Shown here one piece after another: positions 1 to 12,101 of a stretch of DNA of 64,000 nucleotides. The stretch lies in the NCBI GenBank assembly GCA_031835245.1, contig JAVKOQ010000120.1, positions 1-64,000 of the forward strand, in the 5' to 3' direction. The notes beneath the pieces are model-generated. The model did not search any database. It saw only the letters and a program-made list of their open reading frames with translations, and was not told where the DNA came from. Within the stretch, counting starts at the first letter, position 1. Every line of letters begins with the position of its first letter. A program made the position numbers and the translations under genes. The DNA is from Balamuthia mandrillaris (taxonomy: Eukaryota; Discosea; Longamoebia; Balamuthiidae).

Positions 1-370
1 GCAGCAGTGGGTATTATCATTACAGAGTGTTATTCACATGAACAGGCAGTCTGCAATTGAAAAGGTTTGATCTAAAGTGATATTAGTGATCTTGATCCTA
101 CTATGCTCTTGGATATCCACTGTTTTTATTTGAAAAACTTTATGATACAAGTTTGAAAAATAATATGATGAGTTCTGGAGGCTATAGACATCATCAGATT
201 GTATTGATTATCAACACAGAGGTCTTGGACTAAGAAAGAGCAGGGAGAGGAAAAAATGATATGACACAAAAAATTGTTTCTGTAAGTAACAACAAAAATT
301 GTTTTTTGCCCTTTTTATTTTCTTTCCTCTTTTCCTTTTAACACATTCAAAGCACAAACTTTGGTCCATA

Positions 371-441
371 CTCCTTTACTTGTGAATAAAACCACCCAGA
401 GTTGCTTATGTGCCCTCCTTTACTTGTGAATAAAACCACCC
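371..441. repeat. 27-bp direct repeat pair
   Basis: Two identical 27-bp copies (ctcctttacttgtgaataaa followed by accaccc) lie at 371-397 and 415-441, 44 bp apart. The stretch from 1 to about 480 is AT-rich and shows no gene. The sequence just after the second copy (ccctttcttgatcc) recurs near 4987, so these may be worn pieces of a dispersed element. Confidence 0.7.
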
Positions 442-479
442 CTTTCTTGATCCGCAGAGTTATTTCGTATCAACATTTT

Positions 480-3400
480 TGATGATTAAGGAGGATAGGA
501 GCCGTGATGGGAGGTTTCACTTTGTTTTCACAGTTGTCTTCTCTTCACCCACCATTCAGACATTCAGCAGCTGAATGTAAACAGATTAAACAGATGAAAG
601 ACAGTACTCAGACACCTGCAAAGCCAACACCAGCCAACGCCCCAATGGCAACAACAATGGGTCCTCCTCATCTTCTTTCTCATTATCAAGCCATCCTCTG
701 TCCTCCAATAAACACACCTGCTGTAAGTGCTCAGCGCCCTGGCATCCTAGTCATCAGTGTAAACCCCACCAGCCTGCAGCGCTTAATGCTAGCCAAGCAC
801 TGACATTACCATCTCAGCAACTGGCTTCAGCATCATTGCCACCTTCATCATCATCTCCTTTACCAGCTCCGCCTCCTTCTGGCACCAACCAGCCGTCTAC
901 CATGGTAAGACACCTTCTTGTAGCTTGAACAGGAAGATTATTGTCAAGCTTGAAAGAATCTGAGCATCAAGTAGGTATTGAATTACAGGTTCCATCAAGT
1001 GGGGAATGGACAACTCATGCCACCAAGGCCAAGCAAGCCCTCTACAGCCTTAGGCAGCAGGGAGCCATTGCTTAAGGCCCATTGTAGAGCAGAATTGGGC
1101 TGGTTGACCATCAAGGCCTACTGTGAGTTGGAAAGACAAGCAGTAATTCATCATGCTGAGAGGCAAGATGGCCACTTTGAGCTACTTGAAGAGGTAAGCC
1201 AAGCAAGAGAAAAGGAAGATAAGAAGAATGAAGGTGAGGAAGGTGACAGGACGACTGTTGTTGAAAAGAAAGCCAAGAGGATGAGGACCTTAACTCGAGT
1301 AGCCAAGGTGGAGTATGCAGCTGAAGGAGAAAGAGGAACAAGAGCATGGCTATGGCATAACTTCTTGACAAATGAAAGATGTTTGGTTAGACAACAACGG
1401 AGCTTAGTGATTACCAACCCAAGGAAAGAACGTTTGATGAATGCTATTCGTTGTGGTGGACTGCCCATTGGAAAAAAGTGGGGAGCCATTCAGCAGTCTG
1501 AGGAGGATAGCAACTGCCCTGCATGACACCAAGCACGTACAGGTGAGCATCACTAGTGTGAAATTTCGATCACAATTATTTATTGTTGAGCAGGAATGCT
1601 TGGTGGTGTTGCCAGCAACATGGTTTTGTATGGGTTTCCCTGCTAAAGTTTAGATAGGCATTTTCACACTTTTTTTGTAGACAACCAAAAAAAAGAAAGA
1701 TGAACTGACAGGAGTATCAACGCTTTTATCAATGCAACTACTATGCACAAAAAAAACGAGAAAGGGAGGAGAAGGAACAAGAGGAACAGCAGTGACAAGA
1801 AGAAGCTCAAGAGAAACTTGAAAGAAGGCGAGCACAACAAGCCGCATCAAAACGGCATCGCTGAGCAGCTTCTTCTGCAAGTTTATGCTTGTCCTTGCCC
1901 TCTACTTCACCCTCGCCCTCGCCCTCGCCCTCGCCCTCGCCCTCGCCCTCACCCTTGCTGGAGGACCTGCAACAGCACTGTAGAGAGTTGGAAGGAAAGC
2001 TACAGAAAAGAAAAAATACAATTATTCAACAATAGGTATCACAAGCTAACTATAGAGTATGCCTTTGGTGATTCTTGTTGTTGAATAATTGTATTTTTCC
2101 TCTAGCAAACAATTGAGGAGCTCAGCCAACAACTGGAAAAGCAACGTGAGAGAGAAGGAAAGGAAGAAAAAGAAAGAGAACCACTACTTCAGCTCATCAA
2201 CCGGTTGATTGAGCTTTGTAAGTCAATGAACCAAAACAATCCTTTATGATGGCAGTTGGTGGCTGTGTTGACACAAGACTGGCAGAAAGAAGAAGTCTAT
2301 TCAAGATTGAGAATAAGTCGAGCAATGCTTTGGAGAGGAAGAAGAGACCTTGTACTGAAAAGACCCATTTGGCGGATTGTTCAAAGGGCACCAAACATTT
2401 TGCAACCCAGGCACCGGGCAGCAGCAAAGCAGCAATTCTGGGCAATAGTGAATGACATTGCCCCTTGTCCATCAGGTCGAAATTATCACGTCTATGTTGG
2501 AACTAGAAGAGGGTTCTATTTAGCTTATACAAGAGAACACAGACAACGAGGACTTATTAGTGAACCATTGTCATATGGAGAGGTGATGTACCATCTTTTG
2601 GCCCGATGAAGAGGAAGAAGTTGAGAAGAAGCTGCATGCCTTGTACGATTTCATTGGAAGAGAAAGGCAAAATGGTGTCACAAGTGCAGACGCTATGAAG
2701 AGCTTGCTGCAAAAAAAGAAGTGAAAGACCTGGAGGAAAATGCAAAAAAGGAATGGCCAAAGCTAGAAGATCATCATTGCTTGCAGTATGCTCAGCGTTC
2801 TTATTACCTAAAGGTACACACAACTTAGTTGCTTTGTATCTTAGAAAAAAAACCTTACTTTACCTGAAAAGACAAAACATCAGCTGGCACAAGGTGAGGC
2901 TCTTATTTTTCAAGACTTCACACAACTCAAGACTGAAGCAGGGGGCTTCTATCAAGACCTAATCATTGTGTGGTTTGAGAGAGAAGCAGATGGTCAACTG
3001 AAGAGCCATTATCAACACTTCTTAACAAATGAGAAAACAGAAAGAAGTGAAGAAGGAAAGAAGACAAAAAAACGGTACACAGCAGACCTTAACTTTGTGG
3101 CAGGCGTGTGGGAGACGCTCTTAGAGTCAACATGGAAGGACTTCAAAAAGCTCATCGTTTTTTCGGATGGGTGTGGCCAGCAGTTTAAGTGCACAAAACA
3201 CATAGCATGGATGCGGTCAGTTGCCTGTTACAGAAACCTTCCTGTGGATTACAACTTTTTTGCTTCAAACCATGGTTACAACCAAGTGTGTGATGTTATT
3301 GGTGCTCAGGTGCAACATACCTTAGTTTGTTGGGAACTGGACCGAGGCAGTGAGGACAAAGATGCAAGGCTTAAAGTTCCACAAGACATAGCAGCAGTCA

Positions 3401-3675
3401 TTTCTACCACAAAAGGTCATAAAGGCTCTGTTGCCCCTACACCAAAGAAGATAAACAAAGTTACCATGCAGCAAGGCCTCAAAGATTGGCACCAAATCAA
3501 ATACCAACCAGATGGCACACTTCATGTTTGGCATGCTTCCACAAATACAGTCCCACGAGCTACCTTGAAGTTCACCAACCACAAAAGCTTCGTTTTTACA
3601 ACAGGCACAGACAGCAGGAAGAGGCACAAGGAGGCCAAAAAGCAACCACCCCTTTCTCCTGCTATTTGGGAGTAA
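480..3675 (+). mobile_element. Transposon-derived gene: CCHC zinc knuckle plus DDE-like domain (decayed)
   Basis: The open pieces run left to right in one direction. At 719-760 one frame encodes a gag-type CX2CX4HX4C knuckle (CCKC, then H, then C). Coding-like blocks follow at 978-1526 and 2256-2609. The best preserved block ends at 3675 and opens near 2848 behind a plausible splice acceptor. It contains QDFTQL, then FSDGCGQQFK about 90 residues later, then NFFASNHGYNQVCDVIGA. This Asp...SDG...SHG...D order is like DDE-type transposase domains I know from eukaryotic transposons, with the first two Asp as likely metal ligands. Frames between blocks do not join cleanly, so it is probably inactive, though unrecognised introns could explain part of this. 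I cannot place it in a named superfamily. A run of CCCTCG units (1912-1950) interrupts it. Confidence 0.6.
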
Positions 3676-3700
3676 CTTTTTTTTCTTTTTTTTTTCCCCT

Positions 3701-4306
3701 TTGTCTACAATAATTGATGTCAGCACTCACGATCAATCGAAAACTCGCAGACAGAACACCTGCAATTGCTCCGTGTCATGTGATGCTGAGGAAGAAACAG
3801 CAGAACACTTCCTGTTAAGGTGTCCAAATCTTTGGGAAGATCGCTTTAGAATCTGGAGTGTGGACAATGGAAATGAAGAACAAGTCAGAAAGCTGATTAT
3901 AGAAGACTGTACAACAAAGCTCCTGTCAAGTGGAAAGAAATACAACAGAGCTCAAGAGATGGAACAATGTAAGCAAAGTTGTAAACGAGTCTGGAGATTG
4001 TGGGCAGCAAGAGCAAGTTGGAAGCATGGAAGTTCTTCTGCATTTTATCAATCTTTGGAAGTAATGTAATAGCAAGGAAAAGAGATGGAAAGGGAAAGAA
4101 AAGGGTAGCTAGATGATACAAAGTTAGTCTGAAATCTCATTCAACACCTTTCATTTGTGAATTTGAATAACAATTGGGAAGGCATTGAGGATGAGGGAGT
4201 AAGAGAAGTAAGAGTACACTATGTATGTACAATGCTTACTTTTTATGTATAGATTGGTGTTGTTCTTAGAGCAAATAAACTTCTTATTACTACTACTACT
4301 ACTACT
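3701..4306 (+). mobile_element. 3' end of a non-LTR (LINE-type) retrotransposon
   Basis: The reading frame ending at 4069 contains C-x-C...C followed by EEETAEHFLLRCPNLW, the Cys/His-rich motif typical of the C-terminal end of LINE-type reverse-transcriptase proteins. Upstream RT motifs are missing, as expected from 5' truncation during target-primed reverse transcription. The non-coding tail ends in a TAC microsatellite at 4286-4306, a common LINE 3' terminus. The fragment abuts the DDE-like gene that ends at 3675, so it probably inserted into or next to it. I could not identify a target-site duplication. Confidence 0.65.
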
Positions 4307-4639
4307 TTCCTTGAGTGAGCAGGAAGAAAATCTCCTTCAACAACATTGGTAGATTTCTGCTAATATCAACTTTTTCTAATTGTCAACCATCTTGTGCTTT
4401 CCAAGCTCTTTTCAACATGTGTTGATGTTTGAAGATCTTTGTTGTAATACTTGCCCTTCTTAACAACAATGTCCTTTCACCTCTCTTTTACTGGTTTTTT
4501 TTTTGTCATTTTATCTTGTAGTTTCTCAGCCATTGCTTTCACTTCATTGAGTGAAAGTATGCATTGGCTGTGCAAATGTCTTCCTCTTATTTGCTATCTC
4601 TGTTTCATTCTTTATTTTGAAAATCAAAGCTTTTTGTCC

Positions 4640-4750
4640 TGTAGCACCGCAGGGTAGACAAAACCAAGATTACACGTCACACTATTCCCCTTTGTCTGTG
4701 TGGGATAATACATGACTCCTCAACACATATGTCCACCCTGCGGGGCTACA
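4640..4750. mobile_element. 111-bp MITE with 20-bp inverted ends and 10-11-bp target duplication
   Basis: The left end is tgtagcaccgcagggtagac (4640-4659). The right end (4731-4750) is its reverse complement with two mismatches. The element is flanked by the exact direct repeat ctttttgtcc at 4630-4639 and 4751-4760 (11 bp if the following t is counted). A short non-coding element with terminal inverted repeats and a 9-11-bp duplication fits a Mutator-like (MULE) MITE, since that superfamily makes duplications of this size. The rest of 4307-5295 holds no gene that I can support. Confidence 0.85.
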
Positions 4751-5301
4751 CTTTTTGTCCTGCTAATGTAAGAAGAAAGATCATTTTTTTGATCAGTTGA
4801 GTGTAAAGGAAAGTCATGGGGAAAATCCACTGTGGTTGTGCCTTTGTGAACACTTGGCTTTCTTGGATATTCATAAGGAATATGTGTTGAAAAACCAATG
4901 ATTCATTCATTATAACTTCCTGTTAACAAAACTTGGATTCCCCATGTTTTCTCACCTCTTTTAAACACAGAGTCGTTTTCATGCTGTCCCTTTCTTGATC
5001 CACAGGGTTTATCCCCCATCAACATATATATGTATGACTAGTGTCATTCACATGAATAGCTTTCTAAGGATTTTTTGGTAAAAAGAGAAGCTAAGCAAAA
5101 AGGACTACCTCTAATTATAAAGAAATTCAGGGTGGCAACTCAAAAGTCAACAATAAAAGTGATTAAGTGCTTGTGTATAACTAAAGTGGTAAGATGGTTC
5201 TTTGTCAGTAAAAGAGATGTTTTGATAAGTCATCAGAAGCTTCTTGGTAAAGAGAGAACTATATACACAAAGTAGGTCTTTTTAATACATACAAGCCAGC
5301 C

Positions 5302-6123
5302 TCTCGACTTGGTGATACTGGAGGGAGACACAGCAAGCAAGTTGGTCAGGGATGTGAAGGAGTTCTTGGACAATCCCAAGTGGTACTTGGAGAGAGGCAT
5401 CCCTTACTGTCGTGGCTATCTGCTCTATGGCTCTCCTGGCTCTGGGTTTGTTGCGCTTTGCTCCTCCTTTTGCTTCCTTTGGCTCTAACAAAGGCAAACA
5501 AAAACAGCAAGAGCAGTTTCATCTACACACTGGCCGGGCATTTGGAATATGACATCTGCATGTTGAACCTCAGCGAGAAAGGGCTGACGGACAATCGACT
5601 GGCTCACCTCCTCAGCGTCGTCCCTCAACGCAGCATCACCCTCCTTGAAGACGTCGACGCTGCTTTCCTTCGTCGCGACCAGCTTCCTTCCTCCTCCTCC
5701 TCCTCTGCTCATCACTATCCCACCACAGTAACTTTCAGCGGCCTTTTGAACACGTTGGATGGCGTTTCGGCCACCGAAGAGCGCATTCTCTTCATGACCA
5801 CCAATCATATCGAGCAGCTGGATCCGGCGTTGATACGTCCCGGCCGTGTGAATGTGAAGCAAGAGTTGGGTCACGCCACTCCTGCGCAAATGAAGAAGAT
5901 GTTTGCCCGGTTCTATCGGATAGGTATTGTAGGAGAAGGAGAAGATGGAGAAGGCAAAGGCGAAGAAGGAAGGAGGATGGCGGAAGAGTTTGAGGCCAAG
6001 TTGAGGGATGAGATGGTAAAGAACGCGGCGGGAGATAAGCATGGCGCAGCTGCAAGGTTTGAACATCTGTATTCTATACAATGCAAGATTGAAAATGGGA
6101 ATGGACAATTAGAGCTCATCTGA
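5302..6123 (+). pseudogene. Truncated BCS1-type mitochondrial AAA ATPase
   Basis: Joining 5302-5445 to 5508 onward (62-bp GT-AG intron) gives the AAA core of BCS1. The order is [29 protein letters not shown], Walker A GSPGSGKSS, Walker B-like LLEDVDAAF and the second region of homology ending [12 protein letters not shown]1 translocates the Rieske protein across the mitochondrial inner membrane. The N-terminal transmembrane/BCS1-specific half is absent: an in-frame stop lies just upstream, unless an intron acceptor at 5300 connects to an exon I cannot find. At the C-terminus the frame runs from about 6060 into the dispersed coiled-coil family repeat, which replaces the normal BCS1 end. It is most likely a fragment left after transposition or rearrangement. 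The domain assignment is firm and the pseudogene status is an inference. Confidence 0.75.
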
Positions 6124-6910
6124 AGCAAAGTATGTTTTTCACATCAGTCCCAAAACAAAAGTAGAAAATACGTTCAAGGGAGCTTCTGGTAGAAGAGGCA
6201 GGCATAAAGAGAATACTTTCAGCTATTATACTTGCTTTTCCACTATGGGCAGCTTTGTTCCTCTCTTCTCGCACCCTTTCTTTGCCTTGAATTAGTTTCA
6301 AATCATCTTCCAAGAGGATTCCTGTGGGGTTTTTCTCCTTCACAGCAATGCATGCAAGGTTGAGGAAGTGGCGCCTTAGGGCCTTATGTTGAGCATTCTG
6401 TACAATGGCAAGCTTCTTCTGAATTGTGGCCAGGACCTCATCATGCTTCAAAATGGTGGCTTGTAAAGCTTCTCTGTCCTCGTCAGCTTTCTTTAATGCC
6501 ATTTTAAAGGTCTCTCTGTCCTCCTCGGCCTTCTTTAATGCCATTTTAAAGGTCTCTCTGTCCTCCTCGGCCTTCCTTCTGTCCTCCACCTCAGGCCCAG
6601 GTCTGGTGGTGGTGTGCTTTTCCTCACCCTTGATGAGGTGTTGGCCTCGCAGCTCTGCTAGTTCAGAAAGCTGGGGCTGCGTCTTATCCTTGGGGTGCAC
6701 GAGGATAACTGGCGTGTTGTTGCAATTGCGTTTGCCGAGGAGGACAGAGAGACCTTTAAAATGGCATTAAAGAAAGCTGACGAGGCCTCAGAAGCAGATT
6801 TGGCAATCCGCCGTTCATCGATTCTTTGTGTTATCGTCTTCTCCATGGTTGATGTTATCACTCCAATGCTGTTTACGCTAGGCCAAACCGTTGCATGGCT
6901 CCTGGACTGA
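6060..6910 (-). pseudogene. Dispersed coiled-coil gene family, copy 1 (rearranged)
   Basis: The minus-strand frame 6116-6700 encodes an EEDRETFKMALKKA-type charged repeat and then a C-terminal part with RRHFLNLACIAV. The same sequence recurs at about 26375-27590. In this copy the first exon (MEKTITQRIDERRIAK, start codon at 6846-6844) is separated from the rest by about 47 bp (6736-6783), which are an inverted copy of the coiled-coil repeat. The roughly 320 bp present in copy 2 are missing. Intact N- and C-terminal parts therefore no longer connect. The longest frame here keeps a C-terminal region that copy 2 has lost by frameshift, so the two copies are broken in different ways. The function is unknown. 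Confidence 0.7.
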
Positions 6911-7890
6911 AGCGCTGCAGAGCAGACAGCTATTGAGGAGTCTTGTGTTTCCAGGAATAGCGTGAGGTGTTATCTTGGTTTTTGTCTACTCCTGTGAGCA
7001 CATTGGCTCCTTGCCTCCGTTTAAATTTTAAGGCCAAGACTAAAATCCCAAATTTTCAAGGAGAGAAGAAAAGCAAAAAATGGTGAAACGGCACAACACC
7101 TAGGCCTTGGCAGTGAGAAGCCAGGGTCACCGCTGCATAAATTAAATCTTCCGAGGCCTTGGCCTTTCCTGTGTTGCCCGGTGTTCGCTTTCTTTTGACA
7201 CTTTGCATTGATGGCTAGCATTTCGTGGTTCTCCAAACTTCTGCCAGCCTTTCTGCCAAGAATTGTCGGCATTGGTTGCTTGTTTGAAAGGCTGGCAGCC
7301 CACGTTGTCCCATAAAGCAAAGAGCCTACCAGGCGTCTTCTTCTGGAGAGGAATGCACAGTGTGGCTGTCACTGCTTTGCCCCATAGGTGCTTGTTTTAA
7401 ACAGTGCACTAACATTATCAGAAGACCTGTTTCTGACATAAAGCTGTGCCTTCTTTTTTGCTACCGAAGGAAAGAGACCAGCCTCACTTGGTGCACAAGG
7501 TGAATTTCTACCAAAAAAAAAAAGATTAGTTGTCAAGATTACTATAACACTAAGCTGTCACATTTTACCTCACATGGATGGTGATGGATCACCCTGTTGG
7601 TAAAGCGAAGGAGGTCAGTTCTGCGTGATAGGCTGCTCCAAAAAACATTTTCAACTGGGCAATACGGCCTTCGTCATCATTTTCAATGCTTCACTTCCAT
7701 TCGCTCACCAATATTGGCCAAAAAGGTGTCAACAAATTCCAACGGGTGCTTTGTTGATGCCGTCCTTCACCGCGACAACTAAATATTCTCTGCAAACGAG
7801 GTCGAGAACAAAGTACTGCTCGCCTAAAAAAAATCCCATGTGCTGGTCGGTTGACGTTCCAGCAGCATTGAATCTACCCCGGCAGCTGTA
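6911..7890. other. No supported gene
   Basis: Only short open frames are present on both strands, with no recognisable motif and no convincing splice pattern. The region lies between decayed repeats and probably consists of old element debris. Confidence 0.5.
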
Positions 7891-8208
7891 ATGGAAGACG
7901 CTGTGGGACGGGGAAGGCGGCTAACCACGAAGCACCAAATGGATGACCCACTGCTATCGGGACTTTGGGTGTGGAAATTGAGGATGGATGAATTGGTGCC
8001 CATCATCACTCCAATCAATGTGACGTAACGGCAACAAGTTACATGCGAGCAGTGCAAGGAGAGTGGCATCCACACGGCGGTGCGGAGCGGTTTCGTCCGC
8101 GCATACCCAAGGATACAGTTCGAGCTACGAGCAAACAAGAGCCTGGCTACGTTGGCGTGGGAAGATCTACAGCGTTGCGAAAGTGCTAATGTCAATTTGC
8201 AGACATGA
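7891..8208 (+). pseudogene. Possible degenerate gene fragment, one in-frame stop
   Basis: From the ATG at 7891 one frame stays open to TAA at 8026-8028 and continues in the same frame to TGA at 8206-8208. Translation through the single stop gives about 105 residues that include a CEQC motif. I do not recognise the family. It could be a decayed exon or a chance open frame. The stretch 8209-8545 up to VID27 shows nothing further. Confidence 0.25.
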
Positions 8209-8545
8209 GGACTTGTGTCTGCACCGTAGATTGCACGTTAGGCAACTCCGTTACCAATCCAAAATACTTTCGAGATTAGTAGCAGGGAAGGGCACCAACA
8301 ACAACCACCCTTTTTTGTGCTTGTTTTGGACAAGTTCTAATGAAATCACTGCTACTCCGAGAGCGGGGCCATTGGTTGTTGTGGGGAAACTTAGCACCTT
8401 TTTTTGGGGGGGTTGCAACACAAACATATTAGGTTGAGTAAAAATCTTCCATATTGTCAGCAGTAATAGAACAAAGACAATAAACAGAGTAAAGTAAAAA
8501 TCCCACACCGCTCTTCCCCTCCACCAACCACCAGACAAAGACAAC

Positions 8546-11500
8546 ATGTTCCTGCTGAAGAGCTTGGGGAGCTTAGTTTGGCGTGAAGACACGTCTGCAT
8601 TTCTGCAAGCTTCCGGCACTTTTTATCGCCAGAGCAAGGAAGGAGCGCCATGGCACTGCCTGTACGTTGATCGTTCAACTCCTCCTCCTCCTCCTCCTCT
8701 GGTTGGTCTCTTTATGCTGTTGCAATACTAACAAGACGATGCTATGTGCATGCGCACTTGTTGCAGTTGGAACGACTGTACAGCAACTATCGTTCGTTCG
8801 GAAGTGCCACACCTCTACCACTTGGTGGTTGCTCGCGTCTTTGAAGAGGGAGAGGAGCCCGAACAGGAGGACACTACCAAAAGCTTTCCTTTGATGGAAG
8901 AGATGCAACTGCACAAGGAAAGAGGGCCATTGGAAGGCCAAGCGTTCAGTTGGTTGGACCCCGCTCTTCCCACTGCTCGTCTTCTTTTCGAATTTGATGA
9001 CTCGGCCGCAAAGATGGTCAACCTCTTTGAGGCCACTCTTTGTAAGTGCCTTTGGGAATGTACCTACCAAGAACCGGGCTCCAAAGTCTCCGAAGAAGAA
9101 CTGGAAGAATACAGCCAGTACTGTTGCCTTCCCCTCCTCTACTCCACTCGATGCTCTCTACTCTTAGACTGATGTTGTTCTCTCCTTCTGGTACTCCTGT
9201 GTTCTTTTTTTCTTTTTGGCCACGTGTAGGAGAATATGGTCTACCCCCACGGCGGCGGCTACTGCCTCTCCCTCCAAGTCTGTTACAGTCACAACACCAC
9301 CTGCTGTTGCTGATTCTCGTCCTATTGTGCCTCTTCCAGAGCAGCAAGAAGTTATAGGCACTGAGTTATTAAGGACCGGTGCCGATCTATTTCTCTTTGA
9401 CGACTCTCAACAAAAGTTCAACCTCATCGAATCTGAAGTGGAGGTCACTATTAACAACACACTAAGCACGAAGGAGACCATTACACGTAACTTGATTCTT
9501 CTTTCTGTTCTCTTCTCTCTTCTCTCTTCTCTCTTCTCTCTTCTCTCTTCTCTCTTCTCTCTTCTCTCTTCTCTCTTCTCTCTTCTCTCTTCTCTCATGA
9601 GACTAACTTTTTGTTCTTCATAGATGTGCTTTTTGTGTTAAAAGGAAGCCAAGTCATGATTTCTCAAACAATTACTACAGAGATGTACATGCACTTTGAT
9701 AAGGTACTCTTTTCTTCGTACTTGTCAACCACACCTTTACTGATGACACAAACAATATGATGAAGGAAAACCGCTCTGTTATTTGGGTAGCTGTACATAA
9801 AGATAAAGTTTTTACTTGGAGTTTGATGTTTGCAGACCCTGACACTGACGAAGAGTTCAAGAAGACCTTTTCTAAGTGTTTATGGGAAACTAATACATGT
9901 ACTCCCTTCAGCAAAGTCAAGGTATGTTTGCCTGTTACTTGGCTCTTTATCTCAATGCTAAACAGGGGAGTTGGTACTCTTGGGCGTTGTTTACTTCTTC
10001 AGAAAACAGATGTGGATTGGATATTGGGAGCCTGGCGTGATGATGCTTCTGCAGTTGAGGCAAATGACGGTGTTAATGGTGATAATTCTTGCTTTCTCTT
10101 CCAACTTTGCTACTAACTCTTTCCTGTAACAGAGTTTGATTTACTGGACTTTGTTGAAGATGGCGCAGATAAAGAAGAGGAGAAAAATGAGGATGATGAG
10201 GAAGAAGGAGAAGAGGAAGAGGAAGAGGAAGAGGAGGAGTACGAAGAAGACGGAACGAGCGAGGACGAGAGCCAAGAGGAAAGAGGGAAAAGCAAGGGAC
10301 CTCGTAATAGTGCGTTGGCTGTGGGGTAGGTTTATTTTGTTTCCTCAAGCAAATCTCTTAGCATATGATAACATATTGCTCTCAGATATAAATATGACAG
10401 ATCTTTTGTCGCTCGAGGCTCTCAAATTGGGGTGTTTAAGCACACTCCCAGGAAGCTTAAATTTGCTACAACCCTCAAGAACGTTAAGACACCGGGTGGC
10501 AAGTTCTTTTCTCCAAAGAAGGTATACATCCTTGTATTCTCATCCCCAACATTAAATTCTTACTTCAGTTTTGAAACATGGCAGATGATGCTTCACCAGG
10601 AAGATGACTCGTTGTTGCTGCTTGATCCAGCAGAGCGCAACAAGATTTTCAAAATGGACTTACACAGGGGAGACGTTGTGGAAGAATGGGTTTGTAGCAG
10701 CAAAGCAACCACCTTTTATTGTTTTATTGTTTTTTTTTTTGTTTTGTTTGAGTGCTTATGTTTTAACTCGTTTTTATTTCATTTTTTTTTTTTGTTGTTT
10801 GCAGGAAATGGCTCCTACCCACTCTTTGCATGACATTATTCCAGAAACAAAATATGCTCAGATGACTCCATCACAAACTCTGCTTGCCGTTAATCAGCAC
10901 GGGTTCTTTAAAGTCGATCCTCGTCTACCGAAATACAAACAGGTTGATACCAGAAGGTACTTGTGTTTAATGTGTAAGAGATATCTGATAGTCGGATAGC
11001 ACACTAACGTTTTGTCTCAGCTTGATGTATGGTGCTCGAGTTGGTAGAAATCAAGGGCCACAACTGAGTTGTGCAGCCTCTACAGAAGCAGGTAAGTAAT
11101 AAGGGTTAACTTGGCGACTGTCTTGGTAGAAATTTCATTGTTTATCTTGGGGTTCTCAAAACAAAGGACAACTGGCTATCGGTAGTGCTAAAGGCCAGAT
11201 ACGTCTTTTCAGTCAGAAAACATTGAACAGAGATATAGCGGACCCATTAGACAGAAAACCTAGAGCTAAGACAGAGTTGCCTGGATTCGGTGGTATGCTT
11301 TTGCCTGCTCTCCCTTGCTTTGTATTCCTTTTAACCGATATCCTGACACATTGATGAGAACAGATCCTATTATTGGTATCGATGTGACAGCCGACGGACA
11401 TTGGGTCTTGGCTACCTGCCCTACTTATTTGTTGGTGGTGCCTACGGTCTTGTCAGGTGGCACCACTGGCTTTGAGACAAGCATGGGCAAAGAAAAGGTG

Positions 11501-11952
11501 CTTTATTATCCTTCCAATTTGGTAAGAAAGGTGTCACATTCACTGACTAAGTGCAATACTCTACTTTTGCAGCCTGTGCCTCGCCGTCTGCAGCTGAAGC
11601 GAGAACATATAGAGCAAATGCAGGGCCATGTCCGCTTCACTCCTGCTCGCTTCAACATTGGACAGGACACGGAGCGCTCCATTGTAACCTCCACTGGTCC
11701 TTACATCATAACCTGGAACTTCCGTAAAGTTAAACAGGTGAGTGAAATATTTCCCTTCTATTTCCAAAACACCTTTACTGACTGGTGTGACTTTTCATCC
11801 ATCAGAACAAACTTGACGAATACCAAATTAAGCGATACCAAGACACCATCGTTGCTGATCAATTCAGGTATGGAGCCGACAACTCTGTGGTGGTGACAAT
11901 GCCCAACGATGTCACAATGGCGCACAAAGCTGTTGTCAAGAAACTATTTTGA
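8546..11952 (+). CDS. VID27: VID27 family protein
   Basis: Fifteen exons join into a 762-residue protein: 8546-8661, 8767-9117, 9230-9486, 9624-9703, 9766-9921, 10003-10078, 10133-10325, 10386-10521, 10585-10689, 10805-10956, 11021-11091, 11167-11292, 11364-11521, 11573-11737 and 11806-11952. Introns have GT-AG ends and several show TACTAAC or CTAAC branch sites. Yeast Vid27 (782 residues) is implicated in vacuole import and degradation of gluconeogenic enzymes. The features seen match that family: an N-terminal region with repeated LFEFDDS/LFLFDDS strands, a long Glu-rich acidic linker (about residues 350-405) and a C-terminal WD40-like propeller ending in KLDEYQIKRYQDTIVADQF and VVVTMPNDVTM. 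The exact biochemical role is unknown in any organism. Confidence 0.93.
9498..9596 (+). repeat. CTTCTCT heptamer tandem array in VID27 intron 3
   Basis: About fourteen 7-bp units form an uninterrupted pyrimidine tract between the donor at 9487 and the acceptor at 9623. A CTAAC branch site (9603-9607) remains just downstream, so the array lies outside the splice signals. Confidence 0.85.
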
Positions 11953-12101
11953 ACGCCGACCAATTGGGCGATGTTGACCTGCAAAAAATGTGAGAAGAGA
12001 GATTGCAAAATAAAGCTACGTTGTCGAGAATGAGTCTCAGAAAAGATGAACAAAAAACAAGCAGCATTTTTTTCGTTTTGCAAAAAGCCTCTCTTTCCCT
12101 C

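Noticed and set aside
4630-4761. Inverted repeat as a transcription terminator
   Set aside because: The perfect 10-11-bp direct repeats exactly at its borders make a transposon insertion the better explanation.
7021-7372. Minus-strand frames resembling a Copia integrase piece
   Set aside because: The similarity depended on choosing a frame and no catalytic or zinc motif could be seen.
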